Notes: generated by a model from the sequence alone, not told the origin. DNA of 48,169 nucleotides from JAIRNF01 sp031550925 (GCA_031550925.1 JAVBOE010000065.1:1-48169), one strand, 5' to 3'; shown: positions 38,717 through 48,050, numbered from the stretch's first letter. Translations and numbers: made by a program.

Positions 38717-40384
38717 ATGACAAAACGAACAAAAAAGATACTCAGAATTGCGTTAATCTCGCTTGTGGCTCTATTCATCATCTTATGTGGCGTAATATGG
38801 TACATAGCCAATAACCTAGAAAAAGTTGTAAGGTATGCACTCATAGAAGAAGTAAAGAAAAATACCGATGGGCTCTATACTTTGGAAATGGGCAAGCTGA
38901 ATATTAACCCTACAAATGGTGTGTTGCATATTAACGACATTCAGCTTTCCATTGATAGTGCTAAACTTTTTCAGCTAGAAATAAAAGGAGAAAGACCACG
39001 CTATACTACTAACTTTTCGGCCTCTGCCATCGAAATTAATGTAAATAAATTTCTTAGTATTCGGAAAAATGGAGAGCTCAACGTTTCGCATATAGCTGTA
39101 CTAGAACCAAGCATTGAACTCTTTTCATCTAATGTTAAGACAGAACATAGCATTGTAGAGCCAGCTGAAAAGAAACAGGAATTAAAGCTTCCATTTTTCA
39201 GCTCTATTGTTATAGAAAAATTTGAGGTCGTGAATGGTAACCTAAGCTATTATGTTCAAGGAGAAAAAGACACAGCAGTCTATACTACAAGTAATTTTTC
39301 TTTCCACTCAAACGATATTATAGCTAGCCAAAATATTAATCTTCGTAATCCATTTACTCATATTAAGAACGCGTTTTTAGAAGTAAACAATATACGACAC
39401 TTTATGCTTGATAGTGCACTGTTGTTCACAGTAAAAAGAGTAGCTGCAAACCTAAAGGATTCTTCGGTACGTATTGACTCGCTGGCGATTACACCTCAGT
39501 ATGAGAAATTTGAATTTGCGTGGAAAACACCAAACCACAACGATATTATTGATCTGTCGATTCAAAATATCGCATTATCCGGAATCCACTTCAACGATTT
39601 ATTAAATAACAATACGTTAATGGTAGAAAGCATTACAATAGATAGCCTTTCTTTCTGGAGCTTTAAAAACAAACAAATACCCCCTGTAGCATCAAAAGTA
39701 AAGCCCCTGTTTCACAAGCTGGTACATCGGATAAAAATCCCTATTTATGTTGACACTATTAGGGTTAGCAACAGCAATGCATCATATGAAGAGCTCTCGT
39801 TGAATGGAGATGTACCCGGAAAAATTCACTTTACCGATTTATTTACCGAAGTTATAGGTTTAACAAACATCATAACAGATAAAAAACAGCTATACACTGT
39901 AAAAAGCAGAGGAAAAATATATGGTAAAAACATGATAGAGGCTACTTTTCAATTCCCTGTCGATTCGCTAAACGATTATTTCGCAATTAACGGACATGTT
40001 GGCAAAATGGATTTAACCGTAATCAATTCGATGGTTACACCACTTACCAACATAGATATAGAATCGGGAATTGTACAACGTATGGATTTTTCCATTTCCG
40101 GCAACTCCAAGACTGCCAAGACCAACATGACATTTTTATATAATGATTTAAAAGTTAAATTATTAAATCCTAAAAAAGAAAATCGCTCTAAACGTAAGCT
40201 TCTTTCAGGCGTGGTTAACACATTAGTAATAAAATCAAGTAACCCCTCCGGCAGCAAAGAGCCACGAAAAGTAGCTGGTGTTACTAACGAAAGAAACCGC
40301 TTCTTATCGAACTTCAACTATTGGTGGCGCAGCGTTAGAGAGGGTATGGTGTATTCGTTAGGAATTCCCGGAAAAAAGCAATAA
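38717..40384 (+). CDS. AsmA/DUF748-like envelope protein
   Basis: A 555-residue protein with an N-terminal membrane anchor (IALISLVALFIILCGVIWYIA, about residues 12-32) and a long strand-rich periplasmic part. It contains repeated AsmA-like segments such as LEMGKLNINPTNGVLHINDIQL and SSIVIEKFEVVNGNLSYYV, and closes with NRFLSNFNYWWRSVREGMVYSLG. These features match the AsmA/DUF748 group, of which some members form lipid-transport bridges between membranes. Function here is inferred only. It follows the pump gene with its own promoter element and is not clearly linked to it. Confidence 0.75.
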   Translation: MTKRTKKILRIALISLVALFIILCGVIWYIANNLEKVVRYALIEEVKKNTDGLYTLEMGKLNINPTNGVLHINDIQLSIDSAKLFQLEIKGERPRYTTNFSASAIEINVNKFLSIRKNGELNVSHIAVLEPSIELFSSNVKTEHSIVEPAEKKQELKLPFFSSIVIEKFEVVNGNLSYYVQGEKDTAVYTTSNFSFHSNDIIASQNINLRNPFTHIKNAFLEVNNIRHFMLDSALLFTVKRVAANLKDSSVRIDSLAITPQYEKFEFAWKTPNHNDIIDLSIQNIALSGIHFNDLLNNNTLMVESITIDSLSFWSFKNKQIPPVASKVKPLFHKLVHRIKIPIYVDTIRVSNSNASYEELSLNGDVPGKIHFTDLFTEVIGLTNIITDKKQLYTVKSRGKIYGKNMIEATFQFPVDSLNDYFAINGHVGKMDLTVINSMVTPLTNIDIESGIVQRMDFSISGNSKTAKTNMTFLYNDLKVKLLNPKKENRSKRKLLSGVVNTLVIKSSNPSGSKEPRKVAGVTNERNRFLSNFNYWWRSVREGMVYSLGIPGKKQ

Positions 40385-40469
40385 GCGCCTCATTTAAAAT
40401 ACAATATGGCATTAGCTGAGGATTTACGAACACTTAACATTATGTCACCAACCTTTCGGAACAAATTGT

Positions 40470-40477
40470 TACCTTTG
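40470..40477 (+). promoter_or_regulatory. Candidate -7 promoter element for the mutL unit
   Basis: TACCTTTG matches TAnnTTTG, 25 bp before the start codon at 40503. Confidence 0.55.
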
Positions 40478-40502
40478 TACCTAATGTAAATAGTTCAGCA
40501 AG

Positions 40503-40922
40503 ATGGCTTCTTTTAAAATAGTATTTTTCAAACGTCCGAATATTAGAGTTTTCAACTATACCCCTCGTTATTGGGATCCCGATAAGGAAAAACTAGACGA
40601 GCGTAAAAGGGCAATAGCAAAAGAAATGGGCGTAGCGCTTCCGGAAGATGTTGCCAACCCCGATGCTCCATATCGCTCTAACATAAAAGGGCAAATGAAG
40701 CGTGTTTTAGAATCCGGTAAACGAAAAAAATCCGGATTCAGTGGCGGACGTTTATTTGTGCTGGTATTATTAGCTTTAGTTGTACTTGGCGCCTACTTCG
40801 GATCGAATCTTTTCGGACTTCTATTTACCGAAGTTAACAAGCAACAACAAAACCAAGAGCAGCAACAAGAAGAAAAGCGTCCGAGAAATGAAGATGCTTA
40901 CCATATAATACCTCTTCCTTAA
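40503..40922 (+). CDS. Conserved hypothetical membrane protein upstream of mutL
   Basis: A 139-residue protein. The N-terminal part is cytoplasmic with the aromatic motif RVFNYTPRYWDPDKEKLDER (often found before mutL in Bacteroidota), followed by a basic stretch RKKSGFSGG and one membrane helix at about residues 84-104 (LFVLVLLALVVLGAYFGSNLF). The tail is Gln/Glu-rich (NKQQQNQEQQQEE). Function is unknown. Its stop is 5 bp before mutL, so they are cotranscribed. Confidence 0.75.
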   Translation: MASFKIVFFKRPNIRVFNYTPRYWDPDKEKLDERKRAIAKEMGVALPEDVANPDAPYRSNIKGQMKRVLESGKRKKSGFSGGRLFVLVLLALVVLGAYFGSNLFGLLFTEVNKQQQNQEQQQEEKRPRNEDAYHIIPLP

Positions 40923-40927
40923 ACACA

Positions 40928-42757
40928 ATGATTCAAGTACTGCCTGAAAGTGTTGCAAACCAAATTGCGGCGGGAGAAGTAATACAACGCCCGGCATCAG
41001 TAGTAAAAGAGCTGGTCGAAAATGCCGTTGACGCTAAAGCTACGCTAATAAACGTTATTATAAAAGATGCAGGCAGAACTCTAATTCAGATTATAGATAA
41101 TGGCATTGGCATGTCTGAAACAGATGCCAGACTTTCGTTTGAACGACATGCAACTTCTAAAATCAAAAATGCAGACGATTTATTCGCCATTCAAACCTTT
41201 GGATTTAGAGGAGAAGCGCTGGCATCTATCGCCTCTATTGCAGAGGTAGAGCTGAAAACCCGAAGAGAAGAAGATGAAGTAGGAACACAAATTTTTATAT
41301 ACGCATCAACTGTTACAGCACAAAATCCTATTGCAGGCCCTGTGGGTTCTGCTTTTTCTGTAAAGAATCTTTTCTTTAACGTTCCGGCACGAAGAAGGTT
41401 TCTGAAAACGGATAGCGTTGAGCTAAAGCATATCATCACAGAATTCCAGCGGGTAGCTATGGGACATCCGGAAGTTGCATTTACGCTGGTTAACAACGGA
41501 ACTGAAATTTACAACCTTCCAAAGGGAAATTTACGTCAACGTGTCATTGGGTTGTTCGGAAAAAACATCAGTACCAACCTTATTGATGTAAACGTTAGCA
41601 CCAGCGTAATTAATGTTTACGGATTTGCCGGCAAGCCTGAATGCGCAAAAAAATCGCAAGGCGAGCAATTTTTTTACGTAAACAACCGATTTTTTAAAAG
41701 TGCCTACTTTCAAAAAGCGATTTATAATGCCTACGACCAGCTGATACCACAGGGGGCGTATCCGTCTTTCTTTTTGTTTTTTGAAATAGATCCTTCGAAA
41801 ATAGATGTGAACATACATCCGACAAAAGTTGAAATAAAATTTGAAGAAGAGCAAACCATCTGGCAAGTTCTGAATGCTGCCGTTCGTGAAGCAATCGGAA
41901 AATTTGCACTCGCTCCTACCATTGATTTCAACACAGAAGGTGCAATAGATATTCCTATCAGCCGTCCCGGAATAGATGTAGATACGCCAAGCATAGCAAT
42001 AGATCATACCTACAATCCGTTTGATGAAGAACAAGGAAAAACTTCATCAACCAGCTTTTCGGGTTACAAAAAAGAAAAAGTGCCATCGGGTTGGGAGCAG
42101 CTGTACGAAGGGATTGATGGTTTTATTGATAATTTTGAGAACAATGCTCAGCTAAGCGATAATACTATATTCGCTGAAAGCATTGTAAGACCGGATCGTA
42201 CGTTTATTCAGCTAAAAGGCGAATATATTCTTACCCCTGTAAAATCGGGCTTAATGATTATAGACCAAAGGCGTGCCCATCAACGAATTTTGTATGAGCA
42301 GCTTTTAGAGAATATCGGTCAACCTGAGAACATAAGTCAAATAGAATTGTTTCCTCAACATGTTGAGCTTGCTCCGGCAGACTACATCTTGCTTCTAGAT
42401 ATGCTAGATGATTTACAAGCACTTGGATTCGACATTCGCGATATGGGGAGAAACAGCATGGTTGTATATGCTGTTCCGGCAAGCGTAAAAGCAGAAAACC
42501 CTGCTCAGCTAATACAGGACATTGCAAGTAACATCAGTGAGAATGGGAGCATTTCGTTGGAAGAAAGAAAAGAACAGCTGGCGCTTTCATTAGCAGAAAC
42601 AATGGCAATAGGGCGAAATCAAACGCTTAACCAAGAAGAAATGAGCGAACTTACCGGCAAACTATTTGCATGCAAAATGCCTAACATTTCGCCAAAAGGA
42701 AAACCAACGTTAATTACATTAGAGATAGAAGAAATTGCTAGAAGGCTTCTAAAATAA
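40928..42757 (+). CDS. mutL: DNA mismatch repair protein MutL
   Basis: Links MutS mismatch detection to downstream repair steps. The 609-residue protein has the GHKL ATPase motifs: VKELVENAVDAKATLI, IDNGIGMSETD, and ATSKIKNADDLFAIQTFGFRGEALASI, in the first 110 residues. The C-terminal domain begins near residue 420. The DQHA(x)2E(x)4E endonuclease motif reads IIDQRRAHQRILYEQ, and the later CPHGRP motif reads ISPKGKPTL, so the usual metal site of nicking MutL proteins looks degenerate. Either nicking is done differently or this MutL relies on a separate nuclease. Length and the rest are normal. Confidence 0.96.
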   Translation: MIQVLPESVANQIAAGEVIQRPASVVKELVENAVDAKATLINVIIKDAGRTLIQIIDNGIGMSETDARLSFERHATSKIKNADDLFAIQTFGFRGEALASIASIAEVELKTRREEDEVGTQIFIYASTVTAQNPIAGPVGSAFSVKNLFFNVPARRRFLKTDSVELKHIITEFQRVAMGHPEVAFTLVNNGTEIYNLPKGNLRQRVIGLFGKNISTNLIDVNVSTSVINVYGFAGKPECAKKSQGEQFFYVNNRFFKSAYFQKAIYNAYDQLIPQGAYPSFFLFFEIDPSKIDVNIHPTKVEIKFEEEQTIWQVLNAAVREAIGKFALAPTIDFNTEGAIDIPISRPGIDVDTPSIAIDHTYNPFDEEQGKTSSTSFSGYKKEKVPSGWEQLYEGIDGFIDNFENNAQLSDNTIFAESIVRPDRTFIQLKGEYILTPVKSGLMIIDQRRAHQRILYEQLLENIGQPENISQIELFPQHVELAPADYILLLDMLDDLQALGFDIRDMGRNSMVVYAVPASVKAENPAQLIQDIASNISENGSISLEERKEQLALSLAETMAIGRNQTLNQEEMSELTGKLFACKMPNISPKGKPTLITLEIEEIARRLLK

Positions 42758-42795
42758 GCAGCATAACAAATTAGTACCACACATAAACACTCAAT

Positions 42796-43461
42796 ATGAA
42801 TCAATACGGACGAAGCGGAGGGGGTTTTTTAAGCAGCATCCCTCCCATTATAAAAAACCTGATTATAATAAATGCTTTGGTATTTCTGGCAACACAAATT
42901 CAAAGCTTCAGGCTGCCAATGTACGAGCATTTGGCGCTTTTCTATCCGCAATCTCCATTCTTTAAGCCCTACCAACTGCTATCCCATATGTTTATGCATG
43001 GCGATTTCTGGCATCTTTTTTTTAACATGTATGCTTTATGGATTTTTGGAAGTCCGCTTGAGCGTACATGGGGTTCTAAACGATTTTTGATTTTCTATCT
43101 TGTAACGGGTATTGGAGCAGCGGCATTTTACATACTTGTTCAATGGGTGCAGATAACCTACTTTAACGGCAATCTTTACGATGCCATGACTATTCCTATG
43201 GTTGGAGCATCGGGCGCTATATTTGGTGTACTACTAGGATTTGGGATGCTTTTCCCAAATGTTGTACTTCAGCTTATATTCCCACCGGTAAGGTTAAAAG
43301 CCAAATACTTTGTAATGATATACGGTGCTTTAGAGCTATTTCTCAGCATCCAACAACCCGGTGATAGCGTTGCGCACGTTGCACATGTTGGAGGAATGAT
43401 ATTTGGATATATTCTCATTGTGATGTGGAAGAAAAAGAGCATGAACAAATACTGGAGCTGA
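42796..43461 (+). CDS. Rhomboid family intramembrane serine protease
   Basis: A 221-residue six-helix membrane protease. The catalytic Ser is in GASGAIFGVLLGFG near residue 138, the catalytic His in HVAHVGGMIFGYIL near residue 201, and the conserved loop HMFMHGDFWHLFFNMYALWIFG with WxxG near residues 67-88 is present. It cuts membrane proteins within the bilayer. The protein ends shortly after helix 6 with IVMWKKKSMNKYWS. The next gene encodes what looks like the cytoplasmic tail of a second rhomboid. Confidence 0.93.
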   Translation: MNQYGRSGGGFLSSIPPIIKNLIIINALVFLATQIQSFRLPMYEHLALFYPQSPFFKPYQLLSHMFMHGDFWHLFFNMYALWIFGSPLERTWGSKRFLIFYLVTGIGAAAFYILVQWVQITYFNGNLYDAMTIPMVGASGAIFGVLLGFGMLFPNVVLQLIFPPVRLKAKYFVMIYGALELFLSIQQPGDSVAHVAHVGGMIFGYILIVMWKKKSMNKYWS

Positions 43462-43472
43462 TAAGTTAGTAT

Positions 43473-43700
43473 ATGGTCGGCTGGTTTTTCATACGTTTAA
43501 AAGATAGCATTGCTTCGTTTTTTAAACCGAAACATAAAAAACCTTCAGTACAACAGCTACGTAACGACATGGCATATAACGCTTATAGGACAAGCGTAAG
43601 AAAAGAAACAGACAGATTATTAGATAAAATTTCCAAGTATAGCATTAAAAGCCTTACAAAAAGAGAAAAGAAATTTTTAGAAGAGAATAAAGATATTTAA
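43473..43700 (+). CDS. DUF6576-like rhomboid tail as a separate small protein
   Basis: A 75-residue protein (start MVGWFFIRLKDSIASFFKPK) with no membrane helix. The C-terminal part NAYRTSVRKETDRLLDKISKYSIKSLTKREKKFLEE resembles DUF6576, the C-terminal tail of Bacteroidota rhomboid proteases: a helix ending with DKISK and a segment S-L-T-K-x-E-K-x-F-L. The gene starts 11 bp after the rhomboid stop, in another frame. It could be a tail split from the preceding rhomboid or what remains of a second rhomboid whose membrane part was lost. Confidence 0.7.
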   Translation: MVGWFFIRLKDSIASFFKPKHKKPSVQQLRNDMAYNAYRTSVRKETDRLLDKISKYSIKSLTKREKKFLEENKDI

Positions 43701-43705
43701 GCAGC

Positions 43706-44782
43706 TTGGCAATAGTACGAAAAATAGTAAAGATTCTTCTTAAAGCGTTTAGTATTCTAGCCGCAATATGCTTGCTATTGTCTTACTTATCGGCATATAT
43801 AAGTCCGGCTAAATTCTGGCCTATTGCTTTTTTCGGGCTGTTTTTTCAGTTGTTTTTGCTTGCCAATGTATTCTTCCTTATTTTTTGGATAATTGTAAAA
43901 AAGAAATTTTTCATTGCCCATTTAGTTGTTCTACTACTTGGCATACCTTATCTCGGTTCGTTTATACAGCTGAGAGGGGAACCGGATATAGTAAGCGAAA
44001 ATGCAATAAAAATAATCAGCTATAACGTTCATACATTTAATGCCATATCGGGAGAAAATACCAGTACAAACATTGCAAAATTATTGAATGATGAAAAGGC
44101 TGATATTGCTTGCATACAAGAATTTTACACTCATCCGGATAAGCAACCGAAAGAGCAGGATTTTATAAAACAGCTGCGCAACCTTTCTCATAATCACATA
44201 TTCTACAATGTAGTAAAAAGGAACTCTTCGTTTGGACTTGCTATCTTCAGCAGATATCCTATAGTTGGTAAAGGAGAGTTCCGTTTTCCGGGTTCATCAA
44301 ATGGTGCAATATTTGCAGATATAGATATAAATGGAAAAATTATAAGAGTATATAATAATCACCTCCAATCAAACAGCTTCAACCTATCGAAAACGCTTAG
44401 CCGTTTCCGCCAAGAAGATAAGCGTATTGAGGAGCTGGTTGACGCATCATCGAAAATAAAAGCGGCATTTGTTAAGCGAGCTGAACAGGTAGATCGAATA
44501 TCTGATCATATAAAAGCATCGCCATACCCTCCTATTGTTTGCGGCGACTTTAACGATACACCCGTCTCATATACATACCGAACAATGAAGGGTAAGTTGA
44601 ATGATGCATTTAAAACAGCAGGAAGAGGAATACCATCAACGTATAGAGGGTTTTTTCCTTCTTTTCGCATTGATTATATTTTTTACGACAAAACAATGAA
44701 GGCAGCTAATTTTGAAGTGCTCAGCAATATTACTTATTCTGATCACTACCCGATATCTGCCGTACTAGAGTTAATGGATTAA
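43706..44782 (+). CDS. Endonuclease/exonuclease/phosphatase-fold membrane protein
   Basis: A 358-residue protein with three or four N-terminal membrane helices (about residues 10-95) and a C-terminal EEP domain. The domain has the strand KIISYNVHTFNA, the catalytic Glu in DIACIQEFY, NNHLQS, CGDFNDTPVSYTYRT, the RIDYIFYDKTM block and SDHYPISAVLEL with the catalytic Asp-His. These proteins hydrolyse phosphodiesters in DNA, phospholipids or nucleotides; membrane linkage suggests a lipid or extracytoplasmic substrate. The start is a TTG at 43706, the only sensible start here, 5 bp after the DUF6576-like gene. Confidence 0.85.
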   Translation: MAIVRKIVKILLKAFSILAAICLLLSYLSAYISPAKFWPIAFFGLFFQLFLLANVFFLIFWIIVKKKFFIAHLVVLLLGIPYLGSFIQLRGEPDIVSENAIKIISYNVHTFNAISGENTSTNIAKLLNDEKADIACIQEFYTHPDKQPKEQDFIKQLRNLSHNHIFYNVVKRNSSFGLAIFSRYPIVGKGEFRFPGSSNGAIFADIDINGKIIRVYNNHLQSNSFNLSKTLSRFRQEDKRIEELVDASSKIKAAFVKRAEQVDRISDHIKASPYPPIVCGDFNDTPVSYTYRTMKGKLNDAFKTAGRGIPSTYRGFFPSFRIDYIFYDKTMKAANFEVLSNITYSDHYPISAVLELMD

Positions 44783-44793
44783 ACAAAGCAACA

Positions 44794-45915
44794 ATGATTA
44801 TAGGATACGATGCCAAACGAGCTTTTAAAAACTTTACCGGGCTTGGCAACTATAGCCGATCTCTTATAAGCACACTCTCAGAATACTATCCGGACAACGA
44901 ATACATACTATACACGCCTCCATATAACGATCATCCCGAACATATTTTTGCAAAAAAAGACAATATTAAAATTGTCCAACCACGAGGGTTGTATAAATCG
45001 TTTCCTTCTGCATGGAGATCGTTTGGTATTTCTAAGTATGCAAAACATGATAACGTAAAGCTGTTCCACGGCTTGAGTGGCGAGCTGCCTACGGGTTTAG
45101 CGGAACAAAATATTCGTTCTGTAGTAACCATACACGATTTGATATTTCTACGTTACCCTCAATTTTACAAGCCGATAGACAGGTCGATATACAAGAAAAA
45201 GTTTCGAGCTGCATGTAAGCATGCTGATTTAATCATCGCAATAAGTAAGCAAACAAAAGATGATATTATCAGCTTCTTTGGGATAAAAGAAGATAAAATA
45301 CGATTGGTCTATCAAGGCTGTGACCCGCAATTCTACAACGCTTGCAGCCAAGAACAAAAACAAGCCATAGCACAAAAGTATGTGTTACCCCAAAAATATA
45401 TTTTATATGTGGGTACCATAGAAGAGCGTAAGAACCTGAATACTATTGTCCGTGCTCTGGCCTCTATGCCTAAAGACATACATCTAGTTGCTTTAGGAAA
45501 AGGTACGAAATACATGGAAAAAGTAACAGCAGAAATTAACCGGTTAGAGCTAAATGACAGGGTAAAATTTATTCATAAATCCAACTTTGGCGATTTACCC
45601 GCTATCTACCAACAAGCGCAGGTATTTGTTCTGCCATCTGTATTTGAGGGATTTGGCATACCTGTACTGGAAGCATTAAACTCAAAAATACCTGTTATCA
45701 CATCTAATGTATCAAGCTTACCGGAGGCCGGAGGACCACATAGCTTATATATTAACCCGACAGATAGCAAGGAGTTAGAAAAGGCGTTATTCCAGCTGTT
45801 TGCATATCCGGAGTTAAGAGAAAGTATGATTACCAACGGGTATAAGTATGCGCAGAACTTTAGAGAACAAAAGCTAGCAAACGATATTTGGAGCGTTTAT
45901 CAAGAATTAATGTGA
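44794..45915 (+). CDS. Glycosyltransferase family 4 (GT-B fold)
   Basis: A 373-residue sugar transferase acting in the cytoplasm. The N-terminal domain has GYDAKRAFKNFTGLGNYSRSL, with the glycine loop that faces the acceptor, and the middle IHDLIFLRYPQFYKPIDRSIY block. The C-terminal donor-binding domain has ILYVGTIEERKNLNTIVRAL, then VFVLPSVFEGFGIPVLEALNSK with the E-x7-E motif of family 4, and SSLPEAGG. The similar mannosyltransferases build surface polysaccharides or modify lipids. Sugar and acceptor cannot be deduced. It is in the same run as neighbours upstream and downstream with 11-16 bp gaps. Confidence 0.92.
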   Translation: MIIGYDAKRAFKNFTGLGNYSRSLISTLSEYYPDNEYILYTPPYNDHPEHIFAKKDNIKIVQPRGLYKSFPSAWRSFGISKYAKHDNVKLFHGLSGELPTGLAEQNIRSVVTIHDLIFLRYPQFYKPIDRSIYKKKFRAACKHADLIIAISKQTKDDIISFFGIKEDKIRLVYQGCDPQFYNACSQEQKQAIAQKYVLPQKYILYVGTIEERKNLNTIVRALASMPKDIHLVALGKGTKYMEKVTAEINRLELNDRVKFIHKSNFGDLPAIYQQAQVFVLPSVFEGFGIPVLEALNSKIPVITSNVSSLPEAGGPHSLYINPTDSKELEKALFQLFAYPELRESMITNGYKYAQNFREQKLANDIWSVYQELM

Positions 45916-45931
45916 AAATAATAGCTGCAAA

Positions 45932-46522
45932 ATGAAACAGATACAGCCAAACGAAGCACTACTACAAGAAGTACAGAATGTGGTAGATGTACTTAAAAAA
46001 GGCAGAATTATTCTCTATCCCACCGATACAGTATGGGGTATAGGGTGCGATGCTACTAATGCGGAAGCAATAGATAAAATATATAAGCTGAAACAACGGG
46101 CTGAAAGCAAAAGTATGCTTGTGCTGATAGATAACTTCAACCGGGTAGGTAAATACATACGAGAAGTGCCAATGCTTGCAAACGATTTAGTCGAATTGGC
46201 AGAATCTCCGCTTACCATCATATATCCCGATGCCATTAACTTACCTGCTAATCTGATTGCAGAAGACGGAAGTATTGGCATACGTGTTTGCCGACACGCA
46301 TTCTGCCAGCAGCTGATATATCGACTAGGACGTCCTATAGTTTCAACATCGGCAAATATATCGGGGACCAACTCTCCCAAACGATTGAACGAGGTTAGCA
46401 AAGAAATCAGCGAGCATGTTGATTTTATCGTTAATACAAAATTTGAAGGGCATCCTACCCTGCGTCCATCTTCAATTATAAAACTGGGAGTAAAGGGAGA
46501 GGTAGAAGTTATAAGAGAGTGA
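45932..46522 (+). CDS. L-threonylcarbamoyladenylate synthase (TsaC/Sua5/YciO family)
   Basis: Makes threonylcarbamoyl-AMP for the t6A37 modification of ANN-reading tRNAs. The 196-residue protein has the YrdC signature ILYPTDTVWGIGCDATN near residues 28-44, KAESKSMLVL-type loop (KLKQRAESKSMLVLI) and the C-terminal part SIGIRVCRHAFCQQLI, RPIVSTSANISGTNSP. It lacks the extra Sua5 domain and so is the single-domain TsaC/YciO size. YciO proteins are close paralogues, so the exact member is uncertain without comparison. It closes the long plus-strand run that begins before mutL. Confidence 0.88.
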   Translation: MKQIQPNEALLQEVQNVVDVLKKGRIILYPTDTVWGIGCDATNAEAIDKIYKLKQRAESKSMLVLIDNFNRVGKYIREVPMLANDLVELAESPLTIIYPDAINLPANLIAEDGSIGIRVCRHAFCQQLIYRLGRPIVSTSANISGTNSPKRLNEVSKEISEHVDFIVNTKFEGHPTLRPSSIIKLGVKGEVEVIRE

Positions 46523-46647
46523 AGGCAATGTGATAATGTATTAATATGAAAAACGGTAATGAAAAGAAATTTAAAGAGTAAGCATTAAAATTATAACTTT
46601 TCAGCTGTTTTATTTTTACATCTTTTTCAAGAAAATATTATCTATCC

Positions 46648-47037
46648 ATGAAAGTATTCAAAACACCTATCCAAGTACGTTTCAGTGATACTGACATGCT
46701 TGGTCATGTAAATAATTCGAGCTATAATCAATTCTTTGATATCGGCAGATATGAGTGTCTTACCAAAACATTTGGCGACCTTAACAACTGGAAAGAAAAG
46801 ATGCTGGTTGTAGTCCATATTGAAACAGATTACTTAAAACCTGTTTTTATCGAAACTAACATAAATGTAGAAACACAAATAGCCGAAGTTGGCAATCGTA
46901 GCCTTAAAATGCTCCAGCAAATAGTTAACGATAAAGGAGAAATTATGGTTAAAAGTATGAGCGTGATGTCTGCCTTCGATGCTAGGACAGAACAGTCTTT
47001 CATCATACCCAACGAGTGGCGCAAACGAGTGAAATAA
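46648..47037 (+). CDS. Acyl-CoA thioesterase, hot-dog fold (YbgC-like)
   Basis: A 129-residue 4-hydroxybenzoyl-CoA thioesterase-like protein. The start region IQVRFSDTDMLGHVNNSSYNQFFDIGRYE, with Asp in DTDMLGHVNN as the catalytic residue at about residue 15, is diagnostic. VVHIETDYLKPVFIETNINVETQI is the central strand region. It hydrolyses acyl-CoA or a related thioester in the cytoplasm. It stands alone between TsaC and the Msr fusion, and no promoter element is clear. Confidence 0.9.
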   Translation: MKVFKTPIQVRFSDTDMLGHVNNSSYNQFFDIGRYECLTKTFGDLNNWKEKMLVVVHIETDYLKPVFIETNINVETQIAEVGNRSLKMLQQIVNDKGEIMVKSMSVMSAFDARTEQSFIIPNEWRKRVK

Positions 47038-47117
47038 TGTTAACCTTAACGATTAAGGCACAGCTATTGTAGGCATAGTTATATTGAAATAACGTTTTAC
47101 AACTTGTAAACTATACC

Positions 47118-48050
47118 ATGACAGTAAGCTATAAAATTTTTGCAGGGATATTCCCTTTATTATTACTTGTAATGAACGCCAGTGCTCAAAATAACAAAGG
47201 GATTAAAACGAATCCGCTAACACCCGAGGAGGAGCGGGTTATTCTTAATAAGGGAACAGAAGCCCCTTTCACAGGAAAATACTATTTACACAAAGAGAAA
47301 GGTGTTTATTTATGCAAATATTGCAATGCCATACTATTTCGGTCGTCAGATAAGTTTGAGTCTGACTGCGGCTGGCCCAGCTTCGATAATGAAGTTCCCG
47401 GTGCAGTGAAAAAAGTTCTTGATGCTGATGGAAGACGTACCGAAATTCTCTGTAACCGTTGTGGCGGTCATTTAGGTCATATTTTTACCGGAGAACGACT
47501 AACATCAAAGAATACGCGCTATTGTGTCAACTCTATTTCGTTAAACTTTATTCCAACATCAGAAATGAAAACTAAAAAAGCATACTTTGCCGCCGGATGT
47601 TTTTGGGGCGTGCAGCACTACTTAGATAAAGCAAAAGGCGTAGTTGAAACCACCGTTGGCTACATGGGTGGAAAAACTGATAGCCCTACCTATAAAGAAG
47701 TTTGTACCAACACAACAGGCCATGCCGAGGCTATTGAAGTTGTTTACGACCCGCTACAAACTTCTTTTGAGGAGCTTGCCAAGCTGTTTTTCGAAATCCA
47801 CGACCCAACACAAATCGACAGGCAAGGTCCTGACATTGGAGAACAGTACCGCAGCGAAATTTTCTACACATCTGAAGAAGAAAAGAATACGGCAGAAAAG
47901 CTCATTCAAATTTTATACACAAAAGGTATTGTAGCAGCGACCAAGCTAGAACCTGCAACAGTTTTCTGGAAAGCAGAAGATTACCATCAGCACTACTATG
48001 ATAACAACGGCAAAGAACCATATTGCCACGCATACACTAAAAGGTTTTAA
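47118..48050 (+). CDS. msrBA: Secreted MsrB-MsrA fusion (methionine sulfoxide reductase)
   Basis: Repairs both R- and S-methionine sulfoxide. The 310-residue protein has a signal peptide (MTVSYKIFAGIFPLLLLVMNASAQ), so it works in the periplasm or at the surface. The MsrB domain (about residues 35-145) has zinc pairs CKYC and CNRCGGH and the catalytic Cys in TRYCVNS. The MsrA domain (about residues 155-310) has the catalytic Cys in FAAGCFWGVQHYL and GHAEAIEVVYDP plus IDRQGPDIGEQYRS. The order B then A is the reverse of the more frequent A-B fusions. It needs an electron donor from the periplasm. Confidence 0.95.
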   Translation: MTVSYKIFAGIFPLLLLVMNASAQNNKGIKTNPLTPEEERVILNKGTEAPFTGKYYLHKEKGVYLCKYCNAILFRSSDKFESDCGWPSFDNEVPGAVKKVLDADGRRTEILCNRCGGHLGHIFTGERLTSKNTRYCVNSISLNFIPTSEMKTKKAYFAAGCFWGVQHYLDKAKGVVETTVGYMGGKTDSPTYKEVCTNTTGHAEAIEVVYDPLQTSFEELAKLFFEIHDPTQIDRQGPDIGEQYRSEIFYTSEEEKNTAEKLIQILYTKGIVAATKLEPATVFWKAEDYHQHYYDNNGKEPYCHAYTKRF

